A stretch of DNA of 60,287 nt, from the IMG/VR virus record IMGVR_UViG_3300025132_000036, positions 1-60,287 of that record. One strand, given 5' to 3'. The DNA is from a virus. A program made the translations under genes and the position numbers. Positions 27,946-36,373 of the stretch are shown in pieces. Numbering within the stretch: position 1 is the stretch's first letter; every line of letters starts with the position of its first letter. The notes below the pieces were generated by a model. The model saw only the letters and a list, made by a program, of their open reading frames with translations, was not told the DNA's origin and searched no databases.

Positions 27946-28673
27946 GTCTTTGTGGTTCGGTCTGGTTGGTCCGGGTAGCGTTCACGTAGGGCGAGAATGG
28001 CCTTAGCACGCTTGCGTCCGATACCCTCGATTTCCATGAGCGAACGCTGCGTCGTCCTCGCTCGGAGGATGCGAGGCAGAGAGCCGAACTCTTTGAGCAA
28101 GTCATGTGCCGCACGTGGCGATACTCCCTCGATTGACGATAGGGCAGCGACACGCGGGTCCACATTCTTTGGTGCCCGCGATACCTCGGGTGGAGCAGCC
28201 GTGGTGATACGACGCTGACGCATGTAGTGGTGCATCCCACCGAGCCAGTCCACGAACTCATCCATGCTACCCAGTTCCATGTACTGAAGGTTGGGAAACT
28301 GAAGCAGTACGGTCTGCTTGAACCGCTTGATGACCGCAGCCATCTTTTTCATCTCACGAGCAATCTGCGTGCGATTGCCTCGTCCACCGGGGAACCACGG
28401 CTTGAGTTTGGTGTTATAGACGACAAGCATGGGTCGCTCGAAGGTTTCGCACAGGTCATGCAGTTGACCGATAATCGTACGGCTGCGACCATGCCCCATG
28501 ATAGAATGATACAGGTCGTTAATCTCTTTGGCCTCGATGCCGATTTCTCCGATGACGTAATCACCCGATTGCATACGCTTGACCTTGACTATGCCTCGGG
28601 CATCAGCATCACCGTGAGCGGCGATGAGTTTATGGATGAGAATATCGTTCTCGCGGTCATCCACAAGCAACAT
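27939..28673 (-). CDS. XPF/ERCC4-type structure-specific nuclease
   Basis: A 244-residue nuclease. The ERCC4 domain shows VDDREN at residues 4-9 and GDYVIGEIGIEAKEINDL at 37-54. The usual GDx(n)ERKxxxD is present with EAK in place of ERK. A pair of helix-hairpin-helix motifs follows at about 165-235 (SSIEGVSPRAAHDLLKEFG, MEIEGIGRKRAKAIL) and should bind branched DNA. It cuts 3' flaps, forks or recombination intermediates. It ends the leftward replication block and overlaps the tail-tip gene by 7 bp at convergent ends. Confidence 0.85.
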   Translation of the reverse strand: MLLVDDRENDILIHKLIAAHGDADARGIVKVKRMQSGDYVIGEIGIEAKEINDLYHSIMGHGRSRTIIGQLHDLCETFERPMLVVYNTKLKPWFPGGRGNRTQIAREMKKMAAVIKRFKQTVLLQFPNLQYMELGSMDEFVDWLGGMHHYMRQRRITTAAPPEVSRAPKNVDPRVAALSSIEGVSPRAAHDLLKEFGSLPRILRARTTQRSLMEIEGIGRKRAKAILALRERYPDQPDRTTKTQ

Positions 28674-28688
28674 TGTTTGTGCGTATGG

Positions 28689-29708
28689 TCAGGGGGCTTT
28701 AACCTTACAGGTCCCGTCGTAGCGCCAACACTTGCCGGTACACATCGAGCGTGCGTTGAACCAAGCACAGGAGGGTACACGGGGGTAGCGCATGTTGGTA
28801 CGAATACCCTTGCGGCTCACACGTGCGTCCCAGTTAGACCAATGCAGGCTCTTGATGTAGTCGAAGATGGTGTCCTCGATGACGAGTCGCTGCTCCTTGG
28901 GGATGGCGTCGGGGTGTGCGTAGTCACGCAGCGTATCGGCCATATGCTGAACAAGCGCCACACGCACATGGTGACTCGGGTTTTCGTCGTGAATCGCACG
29001 GGCCAAACACGGCATCAACGGAACATCTCCGGCTTCCAACATGGAAGCATCCAATTCCACGCGCTCAGGACCCCCATAGTCCTCGTCTAAGGGCGTGTAG
29101 GTACCCAACCATCCCCGGAAGTCAAACGCGCCCTCAGAGGGGCCTCCAAAGGGGTGTTTTGCTTTGGTCGTCAAGTCGGGTTGGTTGGGGATGCGAAACC
29201 CCATAGGGTCGTCTTTGAACTCATTAGGGCTGATAACGACCGCCCAACGCCCCCGCTTGGGGTTGAAGGTGTTGGGGATGCGCGTCAATTTTTCGTGGAA
29301 GCCTACGCCGTCGAGCGTGACCAGTCCTCGGGCCATGCGCCTTTGGTACGCCTCAAGGGGCTGACGCATTTCACGCCCACGCACAGGCTCGCTGAACATT
29401 TGGTGGACGTGGAACCCACGTCCTGTGGCCACAAGCCTAACGTCTGTATCGCCAAGACGACGCAGCAATTCAGCCACGTCCTGCTTGACCTGTTCGATGC
29501 CGCCACGCTCACCCATGTCGAAGTCCCACCAAGCGCGGTCAATGACCGCCGAAGTGTAGTCCGCTCGTCCTTCTTCGTTCAGTCGCTCAAAGGAGTACAG
29601 ACTGGTGTAGCACGACGTGCGCGAACCCATACGGTTCACGTAGTGGTCGTAGTCGTGTTGGCTTCGTACGAGGGCTCGCTTCAGACCAATTTCCCGAGGG
29701 AAGTTCAC
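28689..29708 (-). CDS. Archaeo-eukaryotic primase (PriS/PriL-like)
   Basis: A 339-residue primase. The catalytic palm shows WDFDMG (Asp at 62 and 64), TGRGFHVHQMF at about 95-105 and LTRIPNTFNPKRGRW at about 140. The C-terminal 100 residues have a helical region and clustered cysteines (SCAWF...MCTGKCW...GTC), similar to the Fe-S C-terminal domain of PriL. One chain therefore may hold both primase parts, as in several archaeal viruses. The start is GTG overlapping the stop of the zinc microprotein upstream. Confidence 0.85.
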   Translation of the reverse strand: MNFPREIGLKRALVRSQHDYDHYVNRMGSRTSCYTSLYSFERLNEEGRADYTSAVIDRAWWDFDMGERGGIEQVKQDVAELLRRLGDTDVRLVATGRGFHVHQMFSEPVRGREMRQPLEAYQRRMARGLVTLDGVGFHEKLTRIPNTFNPKRGRWAVVISPNEFKDDPMGFRIPNQPDLTTKAKHPFGGPSEGAFDFRGWLGTYTPLDEDYGGPERVELDASMLEAGDVPLMPCLARAIHDENPSHHVRVALVQHMADTLRDYAHPDAIPKEQRLVIEDTIFDYIKSLHWSNWDARVSRKGIRTNMRYPRVPSCAWFNARSMCTGKCWRYDGTCKVKAP

Positions 29709-29848
29709 CGCAGTTCACCCTTCCACTTGTGGCCACAGTCCTTACACTCGTGGACCGCAATGGTCTGTTCATGGGCACCTTCTTGTCCCATCACCAATCG
29801 CATGGCGTGGGTTTCAAACCGTTCCGAGTTACACTTGTCGCACTTCAT
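29705..29848 (-). CDS. Zinc-ribbon microprotein, 47 aa
   Basis: A 47-residue protein with two perfect CxxC pairs (CDKC at 3-6 and CKDC at 35-38), the classic zinc ribbon. It sits between the Cas4-like nuclease and the primase with overlaps at both ends. TFIIS-like or Elf1-like ribbons of this length bind nucleic acid or polymerases; here an accessory of primase or nuclease is a guess from position. Confidence 0.7.
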   Translation of the reverse strand: MKCDKCNSERFETHAMRLVMGQEGAHEQTIAVHECKDCGHKWKGELR

Positions 29849-30822
29849 ACCCAGTCCTCCGACACGCCGGTATATGAAACCGTAGGGTCCGGTTCGACCC
29901 CGAGCATCTCCGACTCACAGGCCATGTTGAAGTCGCACCATTGGGTGCAGAAGTAATCGTTCCACTTCATGCCCCACATGTCTTCGATGATACCAGTCAT
30001 GGCCTTATCCAAGGACTTGTGCATGGCGTTCACGGAGCGTGTACCGACCTTCTCAAGCACGGCCATACCCTGAAGGTCACCAAGCCAAACCTCGGTGTTC
30101 TTCTTGCCCTCGAGTTCAGCGTACAGGTCATAGTTCTCGCATTCGGGGAACAGGTAATAGAAGTACACGGCCTCTTCGCCCCACAGTTCAGCGAGCATGT
30201 GCCGATAGAAACACAGTTCCTTGCGGGTCTTGCTGAGTTTGTTCTTGGTGGCCTTGCCGGTCTTCAGTTCAGCGATGACCAGTCCACCGTCAGGGTGACG
30301 GAGCACACCGTCAATCATCCCCACGAAGTTGAAAACGTGTGACCCATGCTCGTGCCTCAACACGTGCTTCTGCTCGAACTCGACGGGCGTGAAGTGTTCC
30401 TCGCCCCACCGATGCAAGCGACCGTGTTCCAATTGGATAAGGGAATCCACGGCCCCGGTGTATCGGTTTTGTTGGTCCTCGTCCCACTTGGCGTGCGGCT
30501 CATGTGCCTCACCGTCCTCCCAATTGACCCCGGCAATCGCAGCCATATCTGACTCAGGCTTCCAGTTCCCATACACGTTCTCAAGAGCGGTGTGAACCGC
30601 CGTTCCGTGAACCATGTGGTGTGTCGAGGGACCATACAGGTCAGCGACTCGAGTCCACCAGTACTTGCGGGGACAACCGAGGTAGGTCATAAAGGCCGAC
30701 TTGGACAGTCGGATAGGCCAACCGTTAGCCTTTGCGAGCAAAGGGTTGGGGGTTCCTTCGGTTTCGCCATGGATGGCGTACCATTCGGGACTGTACTTCT
30801 CAGGCGTCTTGTTCTGCGTCAT
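29845..30822 (-). CDS. Cas4/RecB-type Fe-S nuclease
   Basis: A 325-residue PD-(D/E)xK nuclease. Visible motifs are SKSAFMTYLGCPRKYWW with Cys50, VHGTAVHTALE near 71-81, GMIDG at 168-172 and ELKTGK at 185-190. Cysteines 292, 296 and 302 near the end, with Cys50, match the four-cysteine iron-sulphur cluster of Cas4 and AddB-type nucleases. It would process DNA ends for recombination-dependent replication. No cas1 or cas2 gene or CRISPR array is seen, so an adaptation role is unlikely. Confidence 0.88.
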   Translation of the reverse strand: MTQNKTPEKYSPEWYAIHGETEGTPNPLLAKANGWPIRLSKSAFMTYLGCPRKYWWTRVADLYGPSTHHMVHGTAVHTALENVYGNWKPESDMAAIAGVNWEDGEAHEPHAKWDEDQQNRYTGAVDSLIQLEHGRLHRWGEEHFTPVEFEQKHVLRHEHGSHVFNFVGMIDGVLRHPDGGLVIAELKTGKATKNKLSKTRKELCFYRHMLAELWGEEAVYFYYLFPECENYDLYAELEGKKNTEVWLGDLQGMAVLEKVGTRSVNAMHKSLDKAMTGIIEDMWGMKWNDYFCTQWCDFNMACESEMLGVEPDPTVSYTGVSEDWV

Positions 30823-31087
30823 TCACCACGGCCTCCACATCGGGGTCCGCAGCAATCTTCGCAGGCTTCTTGGCCTTCTTTGCTGCGGGCTTCGCAGCAG
30901 GCAGAACAAGGTCATACAGTCCGTGGTCAACGTCAGGGCCAACGGGGGCCGTGTTCGTCAAGCCGCAAGCCTTGGCTTGGCGACGATACACCGAGGTCAC
31001 GGGAACTGCCCAATGAGCACCGGGGTGCTCAGCGGCAAGTCCACAGACAATCTCGCATTCCGTCGAAACAATCAGGACTGAGGTCAT
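30800..31087 (-). CDS. Unknown 95-aa protein with histone-like tail
   Basis: A 95-residue protein. The N-terminal 60 residues are a small alpha/beta domain (TSVLIVSTECEIVCGLAAEH, WAVPVTSVYRRQ). The tail is Ala/Lys-rich then acidic (AAKPAAKKAKKPAKIAADPD). The start is set by the promoter box ATTAAAAG centred about 27 bp upstream; two upstream ATG/GTG codons would lie before the transcription start. Its end overlaps the nuclease start. A DNA-binding accessory is possible. Confidence 0.6.
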   Translation of the reverse strand: MTSVLIVSTECEIVCGLAAEHPGAHWAVPVTSVYRRQAKACGLTNTAPVGPDVDHGLYDLVLPAAKPAAKKAKKPAKIAADPDVEAVVNDAEQDA

Positions 31088-31110
31088 GTTCATACCCACC
31101 TGTCTTTTGA

Positions 31111-31118
31111 CTTTTAAT
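31111..31118 (-). promoter_or_regulatory. TATA-type promoter overlapping a stop codon
   Basis: On the minus strand the context is TGATTAAAAGTC. The TGA is the stop of the preceding zinc-ribbon gene. The box is centred about 27 bp before the ATG at 31087, predicting a leaderless transcript for the nuclease/primase segment. Confidence 0.55.
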
Positions 31119-31396
31119 CATTCTTCCTCGTCAGCAAGGCTGACGAAGCACTTGGGACACTTCTCCGGCGGCGGTAGTTCACCAACCTTCGGATGCAGAA
31201 TCTCAAACTCGCACTTGGGACAATTGCTCCTCTCGAGCAAGTCGAGGTGGTCACACAGGCCACCGACAACGGACGAAAGCCGCATCATATCTTCACCAAT
31301 CGCTTGGAGAGCGTGGGTCATCTGTTGGTTCAGAGCCAAGATGCCCTGCTCCAATTGTCCCTTGCTCATCTGTGGTCGGTTCCTTTGTCCCCTCAT
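31118..31396 (-). CDS. Coiled-coil protein with C-terminal zinc ribbon
   Basis: A 92-residue protein: a helical, Gln/Leu-rich N-terminal part (residues 10-55) and a C-terminal ribbon with two CPKC pairs at about 59-62 and 79-82. Its ATG lies exactly 26-27 bp after a TTTAAGTA box, so the transcript should be leaderless. It follows the polymerase gene. It may link the polymerase to other factors, but no family is recognised. Confidence 0.65.
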   Translation of the reverse strand: MRGQRNRPQMSKGQLEQGILALNQQMTHALQAIGEDMMRLSSVVGGLCDHLDLLERSNCPKCEFEILHPKVGELPPPEKCPKCFVSLADEEE

Positions 31397-31418
31397 GTCC
31401 TCATCTCCTATCCGCCAG

Positions 31419-31426
31419 TACTTAAA
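31419..31426 (-). promoter_or_regulatory. TATA-type promoter TTTAAGTA overlapping the polB stop
   Basis: The minus-strand box TTTAAGTACTG contains the TAA stop of the polymerase gene. Its centre is 26.5 bp from the ATG at 31396, the exact archaeal TATA-to-start distance for a leaderless mRNA. Confidence 0.65.
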
Positions 31427-33683
31427 GCCATTCCAGCCTACCGATGCCGCGCATGGCGTTGGTCAGCGCCGTAGTGTCCCAGTCCACGAGAGCATACACG
31501 TCGCGTGCCTTGTTCACAATGAATCGCTCAGTCATCTCAGCCCAATCCACCTCGTCCACGCCATCAATGTCGCTGAGCCGGTGGAACGCCATGTAGCGAC
31601 CACGCTTGTTGATGCCGGCGAGGTAAAACCCACCGACCTCAAACTCCAAGCCGAGCGTGTCTTGTGCCCACTTAACGCCGGCCACAGGTCCACCGAGCGT
31701 GCGATAGGACGACAGGGGCTTGCTCAGTTTGCCCACCATCAACAGGGACTCACCGAGTGCCCCGGTCTTACCGTCTTCGATGAGTTCGAGCAGGCGAGCA
31801 TCCACGTCCGCCTGTGGTGTACCGTCGAGGATGCCTCGCAGTACCTCGTCCATGGCCTGCTTCATGGCCTTGGGCATACGCGCCTGCTTGAGTTCCAGTC
31901 CCTTATAGTAGTACTGCGGTTCATCGAGGTACCTGCCGTCAGCCCATGTCGTCTTGCCGGCGTACCGGTTCTTGGCCTTGAGAATCATGGTGCTACACCA
32001 CTTCTCAAACTCAACCTCGATGGGAGCCATGGACTCGTTGATGGCTTCGCACAGAACCATGCCCTCCTCGGGCGTCGGTACCTCGCAGAAAATGGAGTCG
32101 GTGTGGCCGTAGCGTACGGGGTAACCACGGTCATTGCACTCGTCACGCAGGCGGAAGAGCGTCTGCCTCGACGTGTACGTGATGGCGGCTGCAATATCGG
32201 GGTGGTACATGCCGAACTTGGAATCGCCACAGATACCGTACAGGCTCGCCACCATGCTTTTTGTTGCGAATTGCATAGCGTCCCATTTGCTTATAACCTG
32301 TAGGTTTCCCTCTCGGTGAGCCTCCTTAAGCAGCGCCTTGTACTCGTTGCGTTTGACTGTGAGTTTGTCCATGGTGCGACCAAGCACGCCCTGTTCACCC
32401 TGCATGAAACGGATGCCGTTTCCACAGTCCACACCATCGTCAGACAGGGTGTCCCACGAAATGTTGTGAAGGTTCACGTTGCTATGATACATGGCCTTGA
32501 TATCCATGATAGCCATGTTCTGATACCGACCCGGCACCACGTCCTGTACGTCAGCGCCCTGATATTCGACCTTGGTGAACTGCGGACTATCAGGGATGCG
32601 TACGGCGAAGTCCTCGTCCTGAACGAACAGGGACGTGGCGCACACGGTGACCATCGGTGTCGAGGCCAGTTCACATTGAATGAGGTGTTGCAGGGACGTG
32701 TAATACCCAAGCACGTTTAGGGCCTCATCCAACCTCGGTAGCAGACGAACGTCCTGTCGGTTATAGTCGAGGTAAGTCCCTACGTCGGTGTAATACGTGT
32801 CGTGCCCGTTGGGTAGTTCAACCTTCTTCTCACCGAGCACAAACTCAGCCACGTCATCCAGTTTGCGAGCAGCCAATTGCCCATTCTTGATGGTCCACAG
32901 TTTCTTGAAACCGACCATCAGGTCAAAGCACATGCGGCCGGGGATGGGCTGAGTCCACCGCTTCTCGGTCCAAGAGTACTTGAAATTGTGCTGACGATGC
33001 GGCGACATAATCTTGGGGTCAAGCCCAAGCCTTCGCATACGGGTACTGATAGTGGACACGTCGGCGTCAATGAAGAACCAACCCGTCAGGATATCGGGGT
33101 CATGCTTACGCATATGTGATGCGAAGTCAGCAAGCAATTGCCGTTCGTTTGCGAACGCCTTCATGGGCGGGTCCATCACAACCTCGGTCAGTCCTTCAGG
33201 GTGGTCCTTGCAGGGCCACGTCTTGTGCATACCGGCGGGAATGTCGGGGTGCTGAACCCACGTGAACATCTTGCCGGTGTAGGAATCGTACGCCGAGAGC
33301 ATGGTGACTTCTTCAGACTCGGCCTTCCATTCTCCGTCCACGTACCAAACGCGGTGGTCATAGTTCGGATAAGGGTCTTTGCCGGCGGCGAGGCGGTCGT
33401 TCAGCACTTGGTTTGGGAAGGACACCTGCCCCTCCCACGTCCTGTAAGGTTCGTTGCGCCGCCATTGGCCGCGGTCCCATTCGGTCCTGAAGAACGCCTT
33501 CTTGAGCGCCTCACCGTACAGACCCTCGTACCCGTCTTCGGTGCGTACCAGTCCGTACTCATCCTTCCCCTCGGGGATGAACAGGTACGGGTAGGACTCG
33601 ATGACCTCTTCGATACGCTCGAGAGTCTCAGGGTCACGGCGTCGTACCGTGACCTTGCGACCGCCCGTTTGGTCCACAATCAT
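31422..33683 (-). CDS. polB: Family B DNA polymerase
   Basis: A 753-residue replicative polymerase. The 3'-5' exonuclease motifs are DGE in YVDGEWKA (about 116), TGWFFIDADV (about 200-210) and YNRQD (about 307). The polymerase motifs are A, DIKAMYHS (about 394); B, KSMVASLYG (about 474); and C, YGHTDS (about 525). The first Asp of the usual YGDTDS is His; the second, catalytic Asp remains. The start is taken at ATG, since the TTGATATA box is centred 26.5 bp upstream; a TTG two codons earlier would precede transcription start. It lies between two small zinc-ribbon genes in the replication block. Confidence 0.95.
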   Translation of the reverse strand: MIVDQTGGRKVTVRRRDPETLERIEEVIESYPYLFIPEGKDEYGLVRTEDGYEGLYGEALKKAFFRTEWDRGQWRRNEPYRTWEGQVSFPNQVLNDRLAAGKDPYPNYDHRVWYVDGEWKAESEEVTMLSAYDSYTGKMFTWVQHPDIPAGMHKTWPCKDHPEGLTEVVMDPPMKAFANERQLLADFASHMRKHDPDILTGWFFIDADVSTISTRMRRLGLDPKIMSPHRQHNFKYSWTEKRWTQPIPGRMCFDLMVGFKKLWTIKNGQLAARKLDDVAEFVLGEKKVELPNGHDTYYTDVGTYLDYNRQDVRLLPRLDEALNVLGYYTSLQHLIQCELASTPMVTVCATSLFVQDEDFAVRIPDSPQFTKVEYQGADVQDVVPGRYQNMAIMDIKAMYHSNVNLHNISWDTLSDDGVDCGNGIRFMQGEQGVLGRTMDKLTVKRNEYKALLKEAHREGNLQVISKWDAMQFATKSMVASLYGICGDSKFGMYHPDIAAAITYTSRQTLFRLRDECNDRGYPVRYGHTDSIFCEVPTPEEGMVLCEAINESMAPIEVEFEKWCSTMILKAKNRYAGKTTWADGRYLDEPQYYYKGLELKQARMPKAMKQAMDEVLRGILDGTPQADVDARLLELIEDGKTGALGESLLMVGKLSKPLSSYRTLGGPVAGVKWAQDTLGLEFEVGGFYLAGINKRGRYMAFHRLSDIDGVDEVDWAEMTERFIVNKARDVYALVDWDTTALTNAMRGIGRLEWL

Positions 33684-33705
33684 GGCCAACAGTCAGGCCC
33701 GTCAG

Positions 33706-33713
33706 TATATCAA
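33706..33713 (-). promoter_or_regulatory. polB promoter TTGATATA overlapping a stop codon
   Basis: The minus-strand box TTGATATACTG includes the TGA stop of the upstream zinc-ribbon/HTH gene. Its centre is 26.5 bp before the polymerase ATG, so polB mRNA is probably leaderless. Confidence 0.75.
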
Positions 33714-34045
33714 GGCTCGGGTCGCCCACGGCGACGAGTCTCGATGTTGAACCGGCGCAGCCAGTTGTGGATGGTCATAGCCGTCACACCACAGGACGTG
33801 GCGATATCGGACATGGTGCGACCTTCCTTGACGTACGCCTTGGTCAGCCACTTCTTGTCCTTGTATGCGTGCTCCGGGTCCGCCATACCGGCGGTGATGT
33901 ACACCGCCAACAGGGCCGAGCATTCGGGGCATTCGTGAGTAGTACGCAGGCTCTCAGTCCAGTCGGACGAGAACTCGCTACCGTCAGTATTCGGTTGAAG
34001 GGACAACATGGTCCCGCATTCACATTTCACTTTCAAATCGTTCAT
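33710..34045 (-). CDS. Zinc-ribbon/HTH DNA-binding protein, 111 aa
   Basis: A 111-residue protein. An N-terminal ribbon has CxC and CxxC pairs (CECG near 8-10 and CPEC near 39-42). The C-terminal part is a homeodomain-like helix-turn-helix (WLTKAYVKEGRTMSDIATSCG...TIHNWLRRFNI) ending in RRRGRP, an AT-hook-like tail. It is a probable transcription regulator or recombination-associated DNA-binding protein. It sits directly upstream of polB and its stop lies inside the polB promoter, so it could regulate that promoter. Confidence 0.75.
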   Translation of the reverse strand: MNDLKVKCECGTMLSLQPNTDGSEFSSDWTESLRTTHECPECSALLAVYITAGMADPEHAYKDKKWLTKAYVKEGRTMSDIATSCGVTAMTIHNWLRRFNIETRRRGRPEP

Positions 34046-34386
34046 TCAATCACCTGCATGTATTCCATTGTGTTCCCCTTGCCTTTACACATACGCATCC
34101 TGATACGCCCGTCTGCAATCAGAGGACGGAGCAACGAACCGATGGCGTTTTGGCTCAAGGAGTTGAACTTGATAGCGCCCTCCAAGGCGCGATGGAAGAG
34201 AACCTCGGCGGTCATCCATTCGTTGGGCCACCGCTCAAAGGCGACGGCGAGCGCCATACGCACGGCCTTCTTGCCGACGCGAGCACGCCCTACCCAATGT
34301 CCGTGGCGGACCCAAGCGGCTTCGCGCTCAGGACCGTTGTACGTGGTCAATGCACGGAACTTGACCCAATCGGGGTGGTCGCTCAT
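34042..34386 (-). CDS. Winged-helix-like protein, 114 aa
   Basis: A 114-residue basic protein. The pattern TAEVLFHRALEG...SLSQNAIGSLLRPLIADGRIRMRMCKGKGNTMEYMQV looks like a winged helix: a helix, a recognition helix with N-A-I-G-S-L-L, then a beta wing. Three other proteins of this virus share a similar outline. ATGA overlap links it to the clamp-like gene upstream. A regulatory or DNA-binding function is inferred. Confidence 0.5.
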   Translation of the reverse strand: MSDHPDWVKFRALTTYNGPEREAAWVRHGHWVGRARVGKKAVRMALAVAFERWPNEWMTAEVLFHRALEGAIKFNSLSQNAIGSLLRPLIADGRIRMRMCKGKGNTMEYMQVIE

Positions 34387-35189
34387 AGGACCCCCGCCTG
34401 AAACACCCAGTCCCCGTTACCGAAGCGCAGGATAAGGCGAATGCCCTGCCCCTCTGGCCGGAAGTCGAGGAACGAAACCTCAACGTCACCGGAATAATGC
34501 CCGACGATGTTCTCCAGTCCACCCTCAAAGGTGGCCTCGAACGCATCGGCTATGTAGTGCGTGGCGATGATAGTCTCGGTCTGGCCCTTGAAGTGGTCGC
34601 CCACGGTCACAGTCAACTGCGCTCCGTTGTATTTGAACATGTAGCGGTTGAGTTTTTGACCATTCATGCCGTCGCACTTGAGCGCGTCGTGCAGAATATC
34701 GGCGGCGATGTGAGCGACGAAAAACGGCTTGCGTACCGTGCCGTCCATCATGTGATAGAAATTACCCTGAACCCGCTCAGACAACAGAAGCGACTGGTCG
34801 CCCCATTCTTGGAGGTTCTGTCGGCTCGTGGAGAACGCCTTGGCGTCATACCCACCAACCACCGTGGTCTGCTTGTTCTTGGACAAGACCACGACCTTGC
34901 CGTCCTTGTCCTTGAGAGACACCATATCGCCGTGGTACTTCAGTACACCGAGCATACGCTCGATATCGGGGACTGGAATGTCCATGTCGTCCCTGCTCGC
35001 CACATCGGTCTTGAACGAGAAGTGTGAAATCGAGGTCTTGCCGTCCTTGACGAGCGAGGTCGTGGACACGGAGTCATCGCGCCACCGCAGAATACAGGAC
35101 TCAACCTGTGCCTGCGCCTTGCCGTTCACGTGCTGCGTGCGACTGGTCGCCCTGAGCAACGCCGTCAGCATCTTGCGCTTAACCTTCAT
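34383..35189 (-). CDS. Sliding clamp (PCNA-like) candidate
   Basis: A 268-residue beta-rich protein, close to PCNA length (about 250). It lies in a block with polB and an RFC-type loader, where a clamp is expected. Visible points are a basic N-terminal stretch, an IPVPDIERMLGVLKYHGDMVSLKDKDGKVVV strand-helix pattern, and a C-terminal EVSFLDFRPEGQGIRLILRF followed by a hydrophobic end. No diagnostic PCNA motif is certain. The ATG is used; a GTG one codon earlier is possible. Confidence 0.5.
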   Translation of the reverse strand: MKVKRKMLTALLRATSRTQHVNGKAQAQVESCILRWRDDSVSTTSLVKDGKTSISHFSFKTDVASRDDMDIPVPDIERMLGVLKYHGDMVSLKDKDGKVVVLSKNKQTTVVGGYDAKAFSTSRQNLQEWGDQSLLLSERVQGNFYHMMDGTVRKPFFVAHIAADILHDALKCDGMNGQKLNRYMFKYNGAQLTVTVGDHFKGQTETIIATHYIADAFEATFEGGLENIVGHYSGDVEVSFLDFRPEGQGIRLILRFGNGDWVFQAGVL

Positions 35190-35192
35190 CAC

Positions 35193-35438
35193 TCACACCC
35201 AGTAGTTCTCAAAGGTAGCGGCCGGTAGTCCCATCTCCTTGGCCAAAGCACACGCCAGTTCCTTGGCGAGTGCGGTAGTCCGAGTCTGGTTGTCGTATAG
35301 ACTGTGTAGTTCATCAGCCGCTGCTTCGAGGTCGAGGACCTGTTGTTCGAGAACCTTGACCTTGGCGCTGAGGCTTTCCACCAATCCAAAGAGAGTCTCG
35401 TTGGCCTCGACCAACATCTCGTTCAGCCTCTTGCTCAT
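35193..35438 (-). CDS. Coiled-coil protein, 81 aa
   Basis: An 81-residue protein with a long amphipathic helix (residues 1-50, heptads in LFGLVESLSAKVKVLEQQVLDLEAA) and a short C-terminal helix ending FENYWV. It overlaps the upstream ATPase gene. Coiled-coil adaptors of this kind often oligomerise replication or recombination factors. Function unknown. Confidence 0.6.
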   Translation of the reverse strand: MSKRLNEMLVEANETLFGLVESLSAKVKVLEQQVLDLEAAADELHSLYDNQTRTTALAKELACALAKEMGLPAATFENYWV

Positions 35439-36373
35439 TCTTCAGACCCCCAAGAGAGAGGCAGACCGTTCCAAGTCACGTCGCCATCATTGACCCTCAG
35501 CACGTCGAAGACCTTGCCGAGATGCTCGCTATTGCGACCCTTCATCTCTTCGATGTGGGCACGCACGACGAACTCGTTGGAACCGAGGCTCTTGTCGGAC
35601 TCGACACCCGCAGCCTTGTCTCCCTTCTGCGTGTAGCGTCGAAGGAACACCTGCTGCGACACGAACCGCTGCGTACCGTCCACCCAGTCCACCTTTTCAC
35701 CGACCTTCATCAGACCCTTCTGTCCGTTGCCGAGGTCCACGTAGGTCTTGTGGTCCTTGAGGTGGAACGTGAAGAAGATGTAGGGGACAGGCAACGCCGT
35801 GAGGCGGTTGAGCACACCCTTGAACACGCGGTTGCGCTCACGCCATTCCTTCTGGTTGAAGGAGTCGCTCTCGTCCTTGATGGTACCACGAGCGACGAGG
35901 CGCTCGGTCATCACGAACTCGCACCACTTCAGGAAGGTGGAGCCACCATCGAACACCACGGCACCGATGTGCTCAGCGCTATCCGCGATGAAGGAGGTGA
36001 ACCATTCGACCTTCTCGACCACGGCAACCCAGTTCGTCGTGTTGTCCTCGTTCCACATGGCCTCATCGAACTCATCCACCATGGGGATGACGCGAATACG
36101 GTCAGCGAGCGACGGGTCCTTGGAGGTCAGGTAGTCCACCGTGTTGCCGGCGGAGTTATCGCAATCAATGACCACCACGTCCTTGTCCGTGTGAGCCAAA
36201 GCGAGGGACAGGGCGGTGCCTGTCTTGGTCGTGTTCTCCTTGCCGACGAGAGCCATGCGAATCGGCGCGAGGTTCTCGCGCTTGCGGTCGAAGAGAGCGC
36301 GGTAATAGTCCGCACCGAACTTCGCCTCGAGAGGCTTCTCAGCAGGCTTGGCCTTCGTAGTCGCCCACGTCAT
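35435..36373 (-). CDS. RecA-fold ATPase, Sak4/RadA-like
   Basis: A 312-residue ATPase. A Walker A-like VGKENTTKTGTA lies at about 43-53, VVVIDCDN follows, and Walker B AVVFDGGST lies at about 138. The last third is beta-rich. The size and order match phage single-strand annealing or recombination ATPases of the Sak4 type, which act with a cognate SSB. The gene upstream encodes an SSB-like protein, which supports this. The ATG overlaps the upstream stop as TGATG. Confidence 0.7.
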   Translation of the reverse strand: MTWATTKAKPAEKPLEAKFGADYYRALFDRKRENLAPIRMALVGKENTTKTGTALSLALAHTDKDVVVIDCDNSAGNTVDYLTSKDPSLADRIRVIPMVDEFDEAMWNEDNTTNWVAVVEKVEWFTSFIADSAEHIGAVVFDGGSTFLKWCEFVMTERLVARGTIKDESDSFNQKEWRERNRVFKGVLNRLTALPVPYIFFTFHLKDHKTYVDLGNGQKGLMKVGEKVDWVDGTQRFVSQQVFLRRYTQKGDKAAGVESDKSLGSNEFVVRAHIEEMKGRNSEHLGKVFDVLRVNDGDVTWNGLPLSWGSEE

